NCBI RefSeq assembly: GCF_025813715.1
Contig: NZ_CP107532.1
Span: 4,870,001 to 4,934,000, forward strand
Origin: Methylobacterium sp. FF17
Lineage (GTDB): Bacteria; Pseudomonadota; Alphaproteobacteria; Rhizobiales; Beijerinckiaceae
Length of the DNA: 64,000 nt
Direction: 5' to 3'
Shown: positions 37,218-46,628 of the stretch, piece by piece
Numbering within the stretch: position 1 is the first letter of the stretch
Layout: the number at the start of each line of letters is the position of its first letter
The notes under the pieces: generated by a model
Told to the model about the DNA's origin: nothing
Databases searched by the model: none
What the model saw: the letters and a program-made list of their open reading frames with translations, nothing else
Program-made: the position numbers and the translations under genes

Positions 37218-37903
37218 GCGTCCGATCCCGGCGCGCGCGGCAGGCCGGTGCCGATCATCGCGTCGCGTGTGACGAGGGCGGCGAGGCCCGCTTCGTCGAG
37301 GTCGTCCGTCCCGGCGGGGCGCATCGGCAGCACCATGTAGCGAAGCTCGGCGGTGGAATCCCAGACCCGGATGCGCTGGTCGGGCGCCAGCGTCACGCCG
37401 AACTCGGCCAGCACCGCGCGCGGCTCGATCACGGCGCGCGCGCGGTAGGGCGGCGACTTGTACCAGACCGGTGGCAGGCCGAGCACCGGCCAGGGATAGC
37501 AGGAGCACAGGGTGCAGACGACGAGGTTGTGCTCCTCGGGCGTGTTGGCCACCACGACCATGTGCTCGCCGCCGCGCCCGCCGATCCCGAGTTCGCGGAT
37601 CGCCGGGGTGGCGTCGGCGAGGAGCCGCGCCCGGAAGGCGGGATCGACCCAGGCCCGCGCCACGACGCGGGCGCCGTTATGCGGGCCGACCTTGGTCTCG
37701 TAGGTCTCGATCAGCGCATCGAGGGCGGCCGGGTCGACGTAGCCCTTCTCCACCAGGAGGGATTCGAGGGCGCGCACGCGCAGCTCCATCGGCGCGAGCG
37801 CGCTCGCGTGGTGCGGGTGGTCATGGTCGTGATCTTCATGACCATGATTCTCTTGGCCAGGATTCGCGTGATCGTGGTCTTCGTGATCGTGGGTGTGTGC
37901 CAT
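37214..37903 (-). CDS. nthA: Nitrile hydratase alpha subunit, cobalt type, with His-rich N-terminus
   Basis: The alpha subunit carries the metal centre. The 229-residue protein has [11 protein letters not shown] with C130, C133, S134 and C135. The VCTLCSCY form is that of Co(III) enzymes; iron enzymes have VCSLCSCT. The first 32 residues contain 12 histidines plus many Asp/Glu ([12 protein letters not shown], then [15 protein letters not shown]), an extension not needed for the fold and probably metal-binding. The start at 37903 is fixed by this stretch lying in frame ahead of [16 protein letters not shown]. Confidence 0.95.
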   Translation of the reverse strand: MAHTHDHEDHDHANPGQENHGHEDHDHDHPHHASALAPMELRVRALESLLVEKGYVDPAALDALIETYETKVGPHNGARVVARAWVDPAFRARLLADATPAIRELGIGGRGGEHMVVVANTPEEHNLVVCTLCSCYPWPVLGLPPVWYKSPPYRARAVIEPRAVLAEFGVTLAPDQRIRVWDSTAELRYMVLPMRPAGTDDLDEAGLAALVTRDAMIGTGLPRAPGSDA

Positions 37904-37965
37904 GCAAGCTCTCCGGGCCCCGAGTGTCGGCCATCGCCGGGCCCGGGACAACCGCCCGGATCCGG

Positions 37966-40900
37966 TCAGGCGACCGGCGCCTCGTCGGCGCGGCGCGCCT
38001 CCGCGCTCGCCCGCGCGAAGCGGGCGCGGGCCGAGGCCTCGACCCGCGACAGCCCGATGGCCTGCGCCATGAGCCGCACGCGCTCGGCCTCGGATGCGTC
38101 GGGACGCAGGGTTTCGGCCAGCCCGACGAGTTCGGGCATCGGCGTGTCGGCGTGGCTGCGCAGGCCGGCCGGGGCCGCCCGGTAGGGACGGCTCGCGCGG
38201 GGCGCCTCGCCGGGGGGCCACAGGACGCAGCGGCCTTCGTCGTCGCTGCGTGCCAGCGCGGCGGGAACCTGATCCAGGACGGCCTCGCGCACGAGGTGGC
38301 CCACGCGCTGCAGGCCGTGGACGCGGGCGACGCGCCGCAGGAGCACGTCCTCGTAGATCGGCCCCTCCACCGTCAGCACGTGCCGCACCAGGGCCGCGAG
38401 CACGGGTCGGTAGGCGGCGTCGTAGAACCGCTCCGGCGCGATCGCGAGGTTCAGGTCGGCCGGGTCGGCGAGGCGGTAGGACGTGTCCGCCGGCGTCGGG
38501 GCGGCGGGGGGATGCGGGTCGGCGTAGAGCCGCCGGGCCTCGGGCTCCGCGACGGGTCCAGGCTCGGCGACGGGCTCCGGCCCGGGCATGAGTGCGGCGA
38601 TGACCGGCTCCGCGATGGCCGGCTCTGCCGGTGCAGGCTCCGCCGGTGCGGGCTCCACCGCCTCGGCCGCCCGGGCGCGGTCCGCCTCCAGGTCGTCCCG
38701 CAGGCGCCGGTCGAGCTTCGCCAGGGCGCCCGCCGCATCCATCCACCAGTCCGTGCTCCAGACCCGCCGGATGCGCCAGCCGAGGTCGGTCAGCACGTGC
38801 TCGCGCAGGCGGTCGCGGTCGCGGGCCGTGGCCGCGCTGTGATAGGTCGCGCCGTCGCACTCGACGCCCGCGAGGTAGCGGCCCGGCGCGTCGGGATGGA
38901 CGATGCCGAGGTCGATCCGGAAGCCCGACACGCCGATCTGCGTGTGCACGTTCCAGCCCCGGGCCTGGAGGGCGGCCATCACGGCGGCCTCGAAGGGCGA
39001 TTCCACGCCGCCGCCGGTGGGCGCGAAGGCCTCGGCCAGGGCCCGCGCGCCGCGCTCGGCGAATTCGAGGAAGTGCTTGAAGTCGCGTACGCCCCGCGCC
39101 CGGGTGCGGCCGAGGTCGATCTGCTCGGGCCGCAGCGAGGCGTACACCACGAGTTCGCGCCGCGCGCGGGTGATGGCGACGTTGAGGCGGCGGTGGCCGC
39201 CGTCCTTGTTGAGGGAGGAGACGGTGCTCACCGGACGCCCGGTCTGGTCCGGCCCCACCGCCACCGAGAACAGGATGGCGTCCCGCTCGTCGCCCTGCAC
39301 GTTCTCGAGATTCTTCACGAAGACCGGCTCGTGCCAGCGGTCCCGGTCGAAGTACGGCTCCAGCTCCGGATCGGCGCGCCGCTGCTCGTCAAGCAGGTTC
39401 TCGATGAGCCGCTGCTGCTCGCCGTTGAAGGTGACGATGCCGAGCGAGCGGCGCTCGCGGGCGAAGTCCGGGTCGCGCAGGCGGCGCACGATCTCGGCGA
39501 CCACGGCGCGGGCTTCGGGCCGGTTCACGCGGGCCGCCCCCCGTTCGTAGAGCCCGTCCGGCACATGGGTCAGGCGCACCGCCCGGTCCTCCGTCACCGG
39601 CGACGGGAAGGTGACGAGGCGGCCGCCGTAATAGTGCGCGTTCGAGAAGGCGATCAGGCTCTCGTGGCGGCTGCGGTAGTGCCAGGCGAGGTGGCGCCGG
39701 GGGAGGTTGGCCGCGAGGCACGCGTCGAGGATCGATTCCTGGTCGGTGACGTCGCTGCCGTCCTCGATCTCGTCGACGCCCCGGTCCCCGACATTGGTCG
39801 GCGGAAGCTGCTCGGGATCGCCGACGATGACGACCTGCTTGGCGCGCGCGATCGCGCCGACGGCGTCCCAGGGTGCGATCTGGGACGCCTCGTCGAAGAT
39901 GACGATGTCGAACGGGGCCTTGTCGGGGGGCAGGTACTGCGCGATCGAGAGCGGGCTCATCATCACGCAGGGCGTGAGCCGGGTGAGCGCATGCGGCATC
40001 CGCCCGAAGAGCTTGCGCAGCGGCATGTGCTGCGTCTTCTTCGTCAGTTCGTGCGAGAGCGTGCCCCATTCCGGGTCGGCCCCGAAGGCGGTGGGGCCCG
40101 GGATGCCGCCCCCGAGGCGCGCGCGCACGGCCTGCCTCGCGAGTTCGGTGACCCGCGCGTCGGCGGCGCGGAAGCGCGCGATCGCGTCCTCGTGGCGCTC
40201 GGGCAGGAAGCGGCTCAGGGTCGGGTCGTCGCTGACCACCCGGTCGATCCACCAGCGGGCGTAAGCCGCCTCGAACGCCGCCTCGACCCGGTCGGGCACG
40301 AGGCGGCCCGCCTCCAGGGCCTCGACCAGCGGGTCGAGGCCGGCCCCGCGCGCGTTGGCCGCCGCGGCCTGCCAGGCGCACCAGCCCTGCGCGCGTCCCA
40401 GCCCGGAGGCCCAGCGGCGCGCCACCGCGAGGCTGCCCTCGATCCAGTCCGCCTCCGCCGCCAGGGGCGCCTCCGCATCGGTGCATCCGGCCAGCCGCGA
40501 CAGGGCCCGGGTCGCCTCGATCGCCGAAGCGCGATCCTGCGCGAAGGCCGCATAGGCCTGCGCGATAGGCCCGCCTTCGGCCAGGGCCCGGCCCTGGCGC
40601 GCCACGAGCTCCACGATCCGGTCGCGCAGGGGCTCGCGGCCGAGCGACAGGGGGCCGAGGATGTCCAGGAGCTGCTCGACCGTCCCGGCCCAGGCGATCG
40701 CGGCCTCGAACGCGTCGGCCGGCAGCGCCGGGTCGTTCCACGGCGCCCCGAGCCGGGCCAGCGACGGTGCCTCAGGGTAACCGGCCCGCACGTGCCGGGC
40801 GGCCTCGATCAGCCCGGTCAGGTCCGGGCCGAGATCGGCCGGCACCGGGCCCTCGGCATAGGGCTGGACCTTCAGCGCCACCCGCTTCAGCTTGCCGCCA

Positions 40901-43900
40901 CGGACCAGGAAGTTCGCCCCTTGGGCCGCGACCCACTCGGCCAGGAGCCCGGTCAGGTCCTCGTCGAGGATGCCGGGGCGATAGCGGCCGGAGAGGCGTC
41001 CGAACAGCGCGTCCCGCCGGGCCTGGAAGCGCGCGCGGGCCTCGACCGCCCGGCGCAGGTCGCCGGACCCGTCGGCGAGGAAGGCCGCCCCGTAGCGCGC
41101 GTCGGGCCGGATGAGGTAGGCCCCCAGCACCGTGAGGCCCCGCGTGCCCGCATAGGTCGACAGGAGGGTCGGCAGGCCGATGGCCTCGGCGAAGGCCCCT
41201 CCGCTCGCGCGCAGGGTCGCCAGCGCCGCCGCCACGGCCCGGATCGCCGCGGCCATGCCGTCGCGCCAGACCGGCGACCACTGCGTGGCCCCGATCCCCT
41301 GCAGGGGGTGGTCGGCCAGTGCGCCCACGGCGGCCAGGACCGGGCGCAGGTCCCGGCACCCCGCCCGCAGGGTCGCCAGCCGCGCCGCGTCGTGCGCGCG
41401 GTGGTCGTCCCAGGCGAGGACGAGGCCCGCATCGTCGCCCTCCGCCGCAATCACCCGACCGAAGGCCTCGTAGGCCGAGAGCCCGCTCTCCCGCCGGCGG
41501 TGCAGCGCGGTCACGAGGCCGTTCAGTTCGCCGCGCAGGTCCGCGAGTTCGCCGGTGGCCGCGTCCCAGGCGCCCTGCTCGGGGGCGGCGCGCTCGTGCC
41601 AGGCCCGGCGCAGCTGGCCGAGCACGGCCGATTTCTGGGCCTTGGTCGAATGCACCTCGAGGCAGTAATCGCCGAGCCCGATCTCCTGCAGGCGGCGCTG
41701 CACCACCTCGAGGGCGGCGGTCTTCTGGGACACGAACAGCACCGTTCGCCCCTGCGCGAGGCACTGGGCGATCATGTTGCCGATGGTCTGGCTCTTGCCG
41801 GTGCCGGGCGGCCCGAACAGCACGAAATCCTTGCCGCCGGCGGCCGCCAGCACGGCGGAGAGCTGGGAGGAATCCGCCGAGAGCGGCGTGAAGACGGTTC
41901 CGGGCGGGTGCTCCCGGTCGAGACGCGCCGGTTCCGGGAAGGGCGTGCCGTCGCCGTAGGAATGCTTCGGCGTCTCGATGAGATGATGCACCACCGGGTT
42001 GCGCTTCAGGAGGTCGGCCCGGTCGACGAGATCCTTCCACATCAGGTACTTGGTGAAGGAGAAGGCCGAGAGCACCACCTCCGGCACCACCTCCCAGCCG
42101 CGCAGCTCCAGGATGTGCCCGCGCACGATCCGGAAGATGGCGTCGACGTCGATGCCGGAGGCGTCCCGCGGCAGCTCGCCTTCGAGCTCCGGCATCCGCA
42201 GCCGGAAATCCTCGCGCAGCATCTCCATGAGGGTCGGATTGATCCGCACCTCGTCGTCGTGCGCCGCCAGCCGGAAGCCGGCCCGCACGCTGGAGCGCTT
42301 GAGCGAGACCGGGACCAGCAGCAGCGGCGCGCGGTAGGCGCCCTCCCCCTCCTTGCGGGTCCAGGCCAGGAAGCCGATGGCGAGGTAGAGGATGTTGGCC
42401 CCGCCCTCCTCGAAGCCGTTGCGGGCGAGGCGGTAGAGGTCGAGGAGGCGGCGCTCGAGTTCCGCCTCGGTGGAGGTCGTGTGGATCTCCTTGCGGACGA
42501 GGGCGGCCGCGAGGTCGCTGCGCCGGCCATCCTCCTGGTGGCGGCGCGCGTGGAGGCCGGGCTCGCGCCCGTCCGATCCGTCGAGCACGTCGGAGACGGG
42601 CCTGAGCCGGTACGCGTGCCCGGCGGCCAGGCCGTCCTCCAGGCCCCCCGGCGTCGGGCATTCGAGGACGACCGAGCTCTTGCCGGGCTTGAAGTTCAGG
42701 AGCTTGTTGCGCAGCGTCAGGTCGAGAAGCTTGCGCTTCCAGCGCTCCAGGCGCCCGACCGGGGTTTCCGGGGCCTCCTCGGCCGGCGCACGCACCTCCT
42801 CGTCGAAGGGCGGCGGCGCGGACAGGGCCTGGTTCAGGGGCGCGGGCGGCGCGGGGGCGACGGCCGGGGGCCTGCCGTCGCCGAGGTCCATCGGGCGGAT
42901 GCCGCGCGCCCGGCAGCGCCGGATGTCGAGGGCGACCTCGAGGGGGGCCGGGGCCGCCTCCTCCACCTGTGCGCCGCCCTGCTCGACCGCCGCCCGGAAG
43001 GCCGCCGGCGGGTTGTGGGTCAGCAGCGTCGTCTCGACGAGGATCAAGTCCTGCAGGTCACGGCGCTTGCGCAGGCGCTGCATGTCGTCGAGGGCGGCGC
43101 TCGCGAAATCCTCGTCCCGCAGCCAGACTCCGACGAAGGCGTGGCCGGCGGTGAGCACGAGCACTGGGTTGAGGCCGGCCTGTTCCAGGCAAGCGGCGTA
43201 GAGCAGCGACAGGTCCAGGCAGGTGCCGACCCGGCGCTCCAGTACGTCGCCCGGACCCCGCACCTTCTGCCCGGCCTGCTCGAAACTCGCGGGGGGCAGC
43301 ACGTAGGCGATGCGCCGGTCGGCCAGGGCGGCCCAGATCGCCTCGGCGAGTTCCCAGGTCCGGGCTTTGCGGCCCGTGCGGTAGCCATTCAGGGCCGTCT
43401 CGCGGCCGGCTTCGGCGAGCTTGCCCGCCGCGTCGCGCAGGACGATGTCCACGGCCGGGTCGTTCGGCCGGACGAAGGCGGCGAGGAGTTCGGGCACGCT
43501 CCGGCCGCCGCCCCAATGCGCCGGCGGCAGCAGGCGCATCGCCGCCATGGTCCGGGCCCGCACCCCGTCCGCATCCGCCAGGGTCAGCGTCAGGTCGAGG
43601 CGGCTCGCCTCCGTGAAGCCCGCGAGCGCGCCCGCGTCGAGGCGCACGTCCGGCGTCGCGATGTGGTGGTCGGAGCCGGCCGGCACCCGGTCGATGCGCA
43701 GGGTCAGCGGCTGCAGGACCGCCGGCTGTGCCTCGATCCGCACGCTGAGGTCGCACAGGTCGTGCGCCGAGGCGTTGGCGATCACGATCTCCCGGATCAG
43801 GGGAATCGCGTTCTCGTGATAGGCGAGGCTGACATGGTCCGTGGTCGTGCAGGCGAGCCGGATGGCCTGCGCCGTCTCAGGCAGCGCAGCGGGGTCGATC

Positions 43901-43968
43901 GCCTCGCCGGGCTCACCGGCGCTGTCCCGCGGGACGCCGGGTTCGGCATCGTCGACGAGGCCGGTCAT
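37966..43968 (-). CDS. Giant transglutaminase-like / DUF4011 / SF1 helicase / Vsr-like nuclease / DUF3320 protein
   Basis: The 2000-residue cytoplasmic protein has these parts in order. A transglutaminase-like segment carries Cys about 248 ([15 protein letters not shown]) and His about 274 ([10 protein letters not shown]). A DUF4011 segment starts near 405 ([17 protein letters not shown]). An SF1 helicase of the UPF1/Dna2 kind has Walker A near 716 ([15 protein letters not shown]), Walker B near 1355 ([13 protein letters not shown]) and later motifs ([15 protein letters not shown]). An MTES_1575/Vsr-like nuclease near 1660-1760 has [18 protein letters not shown] and [12 protein letters not shown]3320 tail follows. 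Such proteins are often seen among defence genes; that role is inference. The start is uncertain: ATGs at 43968, 43982, 43989 and 43996 compete. Confidence 0.85.
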   Translation of the reverse strand: MTGLVDDAEPGVPRDSAGEPGEAIDPAALPETAQAIRLACTTTDHVSLAYHENAIPLIREIVIANASAHDLCDLSVRIEAQPAVLQPLTLRIDRVPAGSDHHIATPDVRLDAGALAGFTEASRLDLTLTLADADGVRARTMAAMRLLPPAHWGGGRSVPELLAAFVRPNDPAVDIVLRDAAGKLAEAGRETALNGYRTGRKARTWELAEAIWAALADRRIAYVLPPASFEQAGQKVRGPGDVLERRVGTCLDLSLLYAACLEQAGLNPVLVLTAGHAFVGVWLRDEDFASAALDDMQRLRKRRDLQDLILVETTLLTHNPPAAFRAAVEQGGAQVEEAAPAPLEVALDIRRCRARGIRPMDLGDGRPPAVAPAPPAPLNQALSAPPPFDEEVRAPAEEAPETPVGRLERWKRKLLDLTLRNKLLNFKPGKSSVVLECPTPGGLEDGLAAGHAYRLRPVSDVLDGSDGREPGLHARRHQEDGRRSDLAAALVRKEIHTTSTEAELERRLLDLYRLARNGFEEGGANILYLAIGFLAWTRKEGEGAYRAPLLLVPVSLKRSSVRAGFRLAAHDDEVRINPTLMEMLREDFRLRMPELEGELPRDASGIDVDAIFRIVRGHILELRGWEVVPEVVLSAFSFTKYLMWKDLVDRADLLKRNPVVHHLIETPKHSYGDGTPFPEPARLDREHPPGTVFTPLSADSSQLSAVLAAAGGKDFVLFGPPGTGKSQTIGNMIAQCLAQGRTVLFVSQKTAALEVVQRRLQEIGLGDYCLEVHSTKAQKSAVLGQLRRAWHERAAPEQGAWDAATGELADLRGELNGLVTALHRRRESGLSAYEAFGRVIAAEGDDAGLVLAWDDHRAHDAARLATLRAGCRDLRPVLAAVGALADHPLQGIGATQWSPVWRDGMAAAIRAVAAALATLRASGGAFAEAIGLPTLLSTYAGTRGLTVLGAYLIRPDARYGAAFLADGSGDLRRAVEARARFQARRDALFGRLSGRYRPGILDEDLTGLLAEWVAAQGANFLVRGGKLKRVALKVQPYAEGPVPADLGPDLTGLIEAARHVRAGYPEAPSLARLGAPWNDPALPADAFEAAIAWAGTVEQLLDILGPLSLGREPLRDRIVELVARQGRALAEGGPIAQAYAAFAQDRASAIEATRALSRLAGCTDAEAPLAAEADWIEGSLAVARRWASGLGRAQGWCAWQAAAANARGAGLDPLVEALEAGRLVPDRVEAAFEAAYARWWIDRVVSDDPTLSRFLPERHEDAIARFRAADARVTELARQAVRARLGGGIPGPTAFGADPEWGTLSHELTKKTQHMPLRKLFGRMPHALTRLTPCVMMSPLSIAQYLPPDKAPFDIVIFDEASQIAPWDAVGAIARAKQVVIVGDPEQLPPTNVGDRGVDEIEDGSDVTDQESILDACLAANLPRRHLAWHYRSRHESLIAFSNAHYYGGRLVTFPSPVTEDRAVRLTHVPDGLYERGAARVNRPEARAVVAEIVRRLRDPDFARERRSLGIVTFNGEQQRLIENLLDEQRRADPELEPYFDRDRWHEPVFVKNLENVQGDERDAILFSVAVGPDQTGRPVSTVSSLNKDGGHRRLNVAITRARRELVVYASLRPEQIDLGRTRARGVRDFKHFLEFAERGARALAEAFAPTGGGVESPFEAAVMAALQARGWNVHTQIGVSGFRIDLGIVHPDAPGRYLAGVECDGATYHSAATARDRDRLREHVLTDLGWRIRRVWSTDWWMDAAGALAKLDRRLRDDLEADRARAAEAVEPAPAEPAPAEPAIAEPVIAALMPGPEPVAEPGPVAEPEARRLYADPHPPAAPTPADTSYRLADPADLNLAIAPERFYDAAYRPVLAALVRHVLTVEGPIYEDVLLRRVARVHGLQRVGHLVREAVLDQVPAALARSDDEGRCVLWPPGEAPRASRPYRAAPAGLRSHADTPMPELVGLAETLRPDASEAERVRLMAQAIGLSRVEASARARFARASAEARRADEAPVA

Positions 43969-44002
43969 GAAGCACCGGTCATGCAGCACCGGTCATGGAG
44001 CA
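43961..44002. repeat. Three 14-bp tandem repeats over the start region of the giant helicase-nuclease gene
   Basis: CCGGTCATGAAGCA, CCGGTCATGCAGCA and CCGGTCATGGAGCA follow each other with only one variable base. Each contains an ATG on the minus strand (43968, 43982, 43996). Those at 43996 and 43982 begin five-codon frames (MTGAA, MTGAS) whose stops overlap the next ATG as ATGA, ending in the true frame at 43968. An AGGA about 10 bp upstream of 43996 is the only good ribosome site. A change in copy number would alter how ribosomes reach the main frame. Confidence 0.75.
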
Positions 44003-44129
44003 GACGTCCTGATACGCGCGTTCCACGCTGTCTTGCCTGTTCGACGGGGGGCTTCAAGGTTGCGAAGGGGGCAACCGTGAAATTCCCGCGCCGCGTTGCC
44101 GGCCGACAACGCCGTCGGGGGCTGGCGAC

Positions 44130-44573
44130 GTGAGCGACCGGAGCTCAGCGACCGAAGTTAGCTCCGAAGAGGTACGCTCCGCACCGAATGACCCGGCCTC
44201 GGGCACGCCGGGCGCGGCTAAGGTCTGGCGGCGGACGATCCAGCCGAGGCAAGCCATGCGCCCCGAACTCATGCGCCCCAACCCCCTCTCCCCCGAATCC
44301 CCGCGCCCCGAGCTTCTGGGCCCCGAACTCTTCGACGCCCTGCTCGCCGAGCAGGCGGCGCAGCGTCAGGTGCTGCTCATGGCGCTCCGGTGGATGGCCG
44401 AAGTCACGCGATCCGCCGGACAGGATCCGGAGGACCTGCGCGACTGGTGGACGGAGGACGGTCACGCGGCGCTGGATCGGGCTTCGCTCCGGGCCGCACC
44501 GGGGCACGAAGCCTCCTGGCGTCTGAGAGCCAAGGCGCAGCTCGACGAGATTCTCGCGGAAGGCCTCCGCTAG
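44130..44573 (+). CDS. Hypothetical protein with helical C-terminal region
   Basis: Not recognised. The last 85 residues look well structured (LFDALLAEQAAQRQVLL, RWMAEVTRSAG, DWWTEDGHAALDRA, LRAKAQLDEILAEGLR). The first 60 are Pro/Arg/Ser-rich and may not be translated; ATG 44256 (MRPELMRPN) is a possible later start giving about 105 residues. It is divergent from the giant helicase-nuclease gene. Confidence 0.5.
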   Translation: MSDRSSATEVSSEEVRSAPNDPASGTPGAAKVWRRTIQPRQAMRPELMRPNPLSPESPRPELLGPELFDALLAEQAAQRQVLLMALRWMAEVTRSAGQDPEDLRDWWTEDGHAALDRASLRAAPGHEASWRLRAKAQLDEILAEGLR

Positions 44574-44730
44574 GGTCCTGATCTCCCGGGGAGCGGGCGC
44601 TCCTCCCGGCCGCAGCGGGCGATCGGCGCCGACGCCGTATCGAAGACGTCGGGCAGGCGGGCTTTGCGCGAAGCGGGCATGCCGCCTCGCATGGAGGCCC
44701 GCCCTCGCGGGTCCCGAACAGCCTCAGGGC

Positions 44731-44766
44731 CGAGGACACCCGACCCGGAAGGAAGGGGTGTCCTCG
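44731..44766. terminator. Hairpin after the small secreted protein gene
   Basis: CGAGGACACCC and GGGTGTCCTCG form a perfect 11-bp stem with a 14-nt loop, 12 bp beyond the stop of the minus-strand gene at 44779. There is no T run on either side, so it may act as a stabilising or Rho-linked end. Confidence 0.5.
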
Positions 44767-44778
44767 CGCGGCGACGGC

Positions 44779-45048
44779 TCAGTTCGGGATCAGCTCACGG
44801 GCCGGACCGCCGGTCTCCTGGCCGCGGGCCTGGGCATAGCCCGGCAGGGCGGGGTTGCGGGCATTGCCGCTGTCGGTGTCCGGGCCGCCGAGCCAGTCCG
44901 CGGACCGCGTCTGCGGCAGGATCGAGCCGGTGATCGCCGGGCTTTCCGTCGGATGCGGGACGGTCCGGGCCTGGGAGGCACCGGTCAGGGCGGCCAGGGT
45001 GCAGGCGGACGCGAAAGCGACGGCCGAAACGGTCTTGATCAGTGTCAT
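44779..45048 (-). CDS. Small secreted protein, likely ECF-sigma target
   Basis: The 89-residue protein has a Sec signal (residues 1-27, cleavage after SQA) and a polar mature part with AITGSILPQTRS, SGNARNPALPGY and ETGGPARE. It shares the TGSI-GNA-GGPA order with the 88-residue protein at 12382-12648. Its promoter region carries GGAATAA-N14-CGTC, the same as the divergent ECF sigma operon, so it probably belongs to that regulon. Function unknown. Confidence 0.7.
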   Translation of the reverse strand: MTLIKTVSAVAFASACTLAALTGASQARTVPHPTESPAITGSILPQTRSADWLGGPDTDSGNARNPALPGYAQARGQETGGPARELIPN

Positions 45049-45105
45049 GTCAGATCTCCGGTGTTCCCTGCCTGATCCAACAGCGTCAAGCAGTGATGCC
45101 GGACA

Positions 45106-45130
45106 GACGACGTCTTCGGCTGATTATTCC
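45106..45130 (-). promoter_or_regulatory. ECF-type promoter for the small secreted protein gene
   Basis: On the minus strand GGAATAA (45130-45124) is followed after 14 bp by CGTC (45109-45106). This is the -35/-10 layout of ECF sigma promoters and is identical in motif and spacing to the one facing the sigma gene. It lies about 58 bp before the ATG at 45048. Confidence 0.6.
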
Positions 45131-45222
45131 AAGCACTGTCGGAAAGTTCGCTTCTCCTGATCGTGGACCTGTCGCCGAGAGTAAGGACGTACGTTGGCCA
45201 CGAAAAATTTCGAGGCGCGCCT

Positions 45223-45247
45223 GGAATAATCCGGAATCGGTGGCGTC
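45223..45247 (+). promoter_or_regulatory. ECF-type autoregulatory promoter of the sigma operon
   Basis: GGAATAA (45223-45229), 14 bp, CGTC (45244-45247), about 72 bp before the sigma factor ATG at 45319. ECF genes usually control themselves, and the mirrored copy upstream of the divergent gene supports the assignment. Confidence 0.6.
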
Positions 45248-45318
45248 CATGCCCCGGAGCCCGTCCAATGCGGCCGGCGCGCCTGCAGAGGAGTCCCGCC
45301 CATGCCAGGAGACCGGAC

Positions 45319-45849
45319 ATGACGGACATGATGCGCCTCATCGAGCCGCTGATCCCGGCCCTGCGCCGCTACGCACGCGCCCTCCTGCGCAATCCCACCG
45401 ATGCCGACGATCTCGTGCAGGACTGCCTGGAGCGCGCCGTCGGCCGCTGGCACCAGCGCCAGGCCGACGGGGACGCGCGGACCTGGCTCTTCGCCATCCT
45501 CCACAACCTCGCGGTGACGCAGATGCGCCAGCGCGCCCGCCGCGGCGCCCACATGCCGATCGAGGACACGGCGGAAGCCAACCTCGCGGTGGCGCCGACG
45601 CAGGAGAGCGGCCTGCGCCACCGGGACCTGATGACGGCTCTGGAGGCCCTGCCGGAGGAGCAGCGCAGCGTCCTCCTGCTGGTGACGGTGGAGGGCCTGT
45701 CCTACGCCGAGACCGCCGAAATCCTCGCCATTCCGACCGGGACCGTGATGTCCCGCCTGTCCCGGGCCCGGGACCGGATGATCCAGCTGATGGACGGCGC
45801 CGAGGCGGCCGCCCCGGCCAAGCGCCCGCTCCTGCGGAGGGTGAAATGA
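45319..45849 (+). CDS. ECF RNA polymerase sigma factor
   Basis: The 176-residue protein has region 2 (LIPALRRYARALLRNPTDADDLVQDCLERA, then ARTWLFAILHNLAVTQMR) and region 4 (LPEEQRSVLLLVTVEGLSYAETAEIL, then GTVMSRLSRARDRM). It directs polymerase to stress-type promoters and is presumably held by the anti-sigma factor encoded next (ATGA overlap). The longer open frame upstream crosses the proposed promoter, so ATG 45319 was chosen. Confidence 0.92.
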   Translation: MTDMMRLIEPLIPALRRYARALLRNPTDADDLVQDCLERAVGRWHQRQADGDARTWLFAILHNLAVTQMRQRARRGAHMPIEDTAEANLAVAPTQESGLRHRDLMTALEALPEEQRSVLLLVTVEGLSYAETAEILAIPTGTVMSRLSRARDRMIQLMDGAEAAAPAKRPLLRRVK

Positions 45850-46619
45850 GCATGCGTCCGATCGGCGAAGACGATCTCCAGGGGCTCGTGGACGAGCGGC
45901 TCGATGCCGCCCGGCGGCGCGAGGTCGAGGCCTATCTCGGCGAGCATCCCGAGGCGGGGGCGCGGGTCGCGCGCATGCTCGCGCTGCGTGAGGAGATGCG
46001 GGACGCCTTCGCCCCCATCGCCGCCGAGCCGGTGCCGGCCCGGTTGAACCTGTCCCGGATCGTCGAGGCCCGCCGGCGTCCGCAACGTCCGGCCTGGCAG
46101 GCCATGGCGGCCGGATTGCTGCTCCTGATCGGAGGTGCGGGGGGCTGGAGCCTGCGCGAGGCGGTCTCGCCCGTGCCGACCGGCATCGATGCGCTGGCCC
46201 AGGCGGCGAGCATGAACTACGCGGTCTATGCCCCCGACCATACCCGGCCGGTCGAGCTCGCCGCCGCCGACCGGGACGAGCTCGCCGGCTGGTTCTCGGC
46301 CCGGCTCAAGCGGCCGGTGGGCGTGCCGGACCTCAGCGGGTCCGGCTACCGCCTGATGGGCGGCCGCCTCGTCGCGACGCAGCAGGGCCCCGCCGGACTG
46401 CTGATGTACGACGACGGCCACGGCGCGCGCTTCGTGATGCTGATGCGGCCCATGTCCGTCCCCGGCGACGCGCCGATGCGGCCGCACGCGACCGATACGT
46501 CGAACGGCTACGCCTGGGCCCAGGACGGCCTCGGCTACAGCCTCGTGGGTGCGGCCGATCCGGCTGTCCTGCACCCGCTCGCCAACGAGATCCGCCGCAC
46601 CACCGCGAAAGCCATCTGA
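45846..46619 (+). CDS. Membrane anti-sigma factor
   Basis: The 257-residue protein has an N-terminal cytoplasmic part with a zf-HC2-like helical layout (DDLQGLVDERLDAARRREVE) but no HxxxCxxC. One membrane helix at about 85-105 (AMAAGLLLLIGGAGGW) and a periplasmic domain of about 140 residues follow. It likely releases the sigma factor on a periplasmic signal; oxidative stress is suggested by the downstream peroxidase-like gene. The start overlaps the sigma stop. Confidence 0.83.
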   Translation: MSMRPIGEDDLQGLVDERLDAARRREVEAYLGEHPEAGARVARMLALREEMRDAFAPIAAEPVPARLNLSRIVEARRRPQRPAWQAMAAGLLLLIGGAGGWSLREAVSPVPTGIDALAQAASMNYAVYAPDHTRPVELAAADRDELAGWFSARLKRPVGVPDLSGSGYRLMGGRLVATQQGPAGLLMYDDGHGARFVMLMRPMSVPGDAPMRPHATDTSNGYAWAQDGLGYSLVGAADPAVLHPLANEIRRTTAKAI

Positions 46620-46628
46620 AGGCCCGCC

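Noticed and set aside
37471..44133. Open frame of 2220 codons on the plus strand
   Set aside because: Antisense to the nitrile hydratase alpha and giant helicase-nuclease genes, both with clear motifs; the plus-strand product is low-complexity Arg/Gly/Ala/Val.
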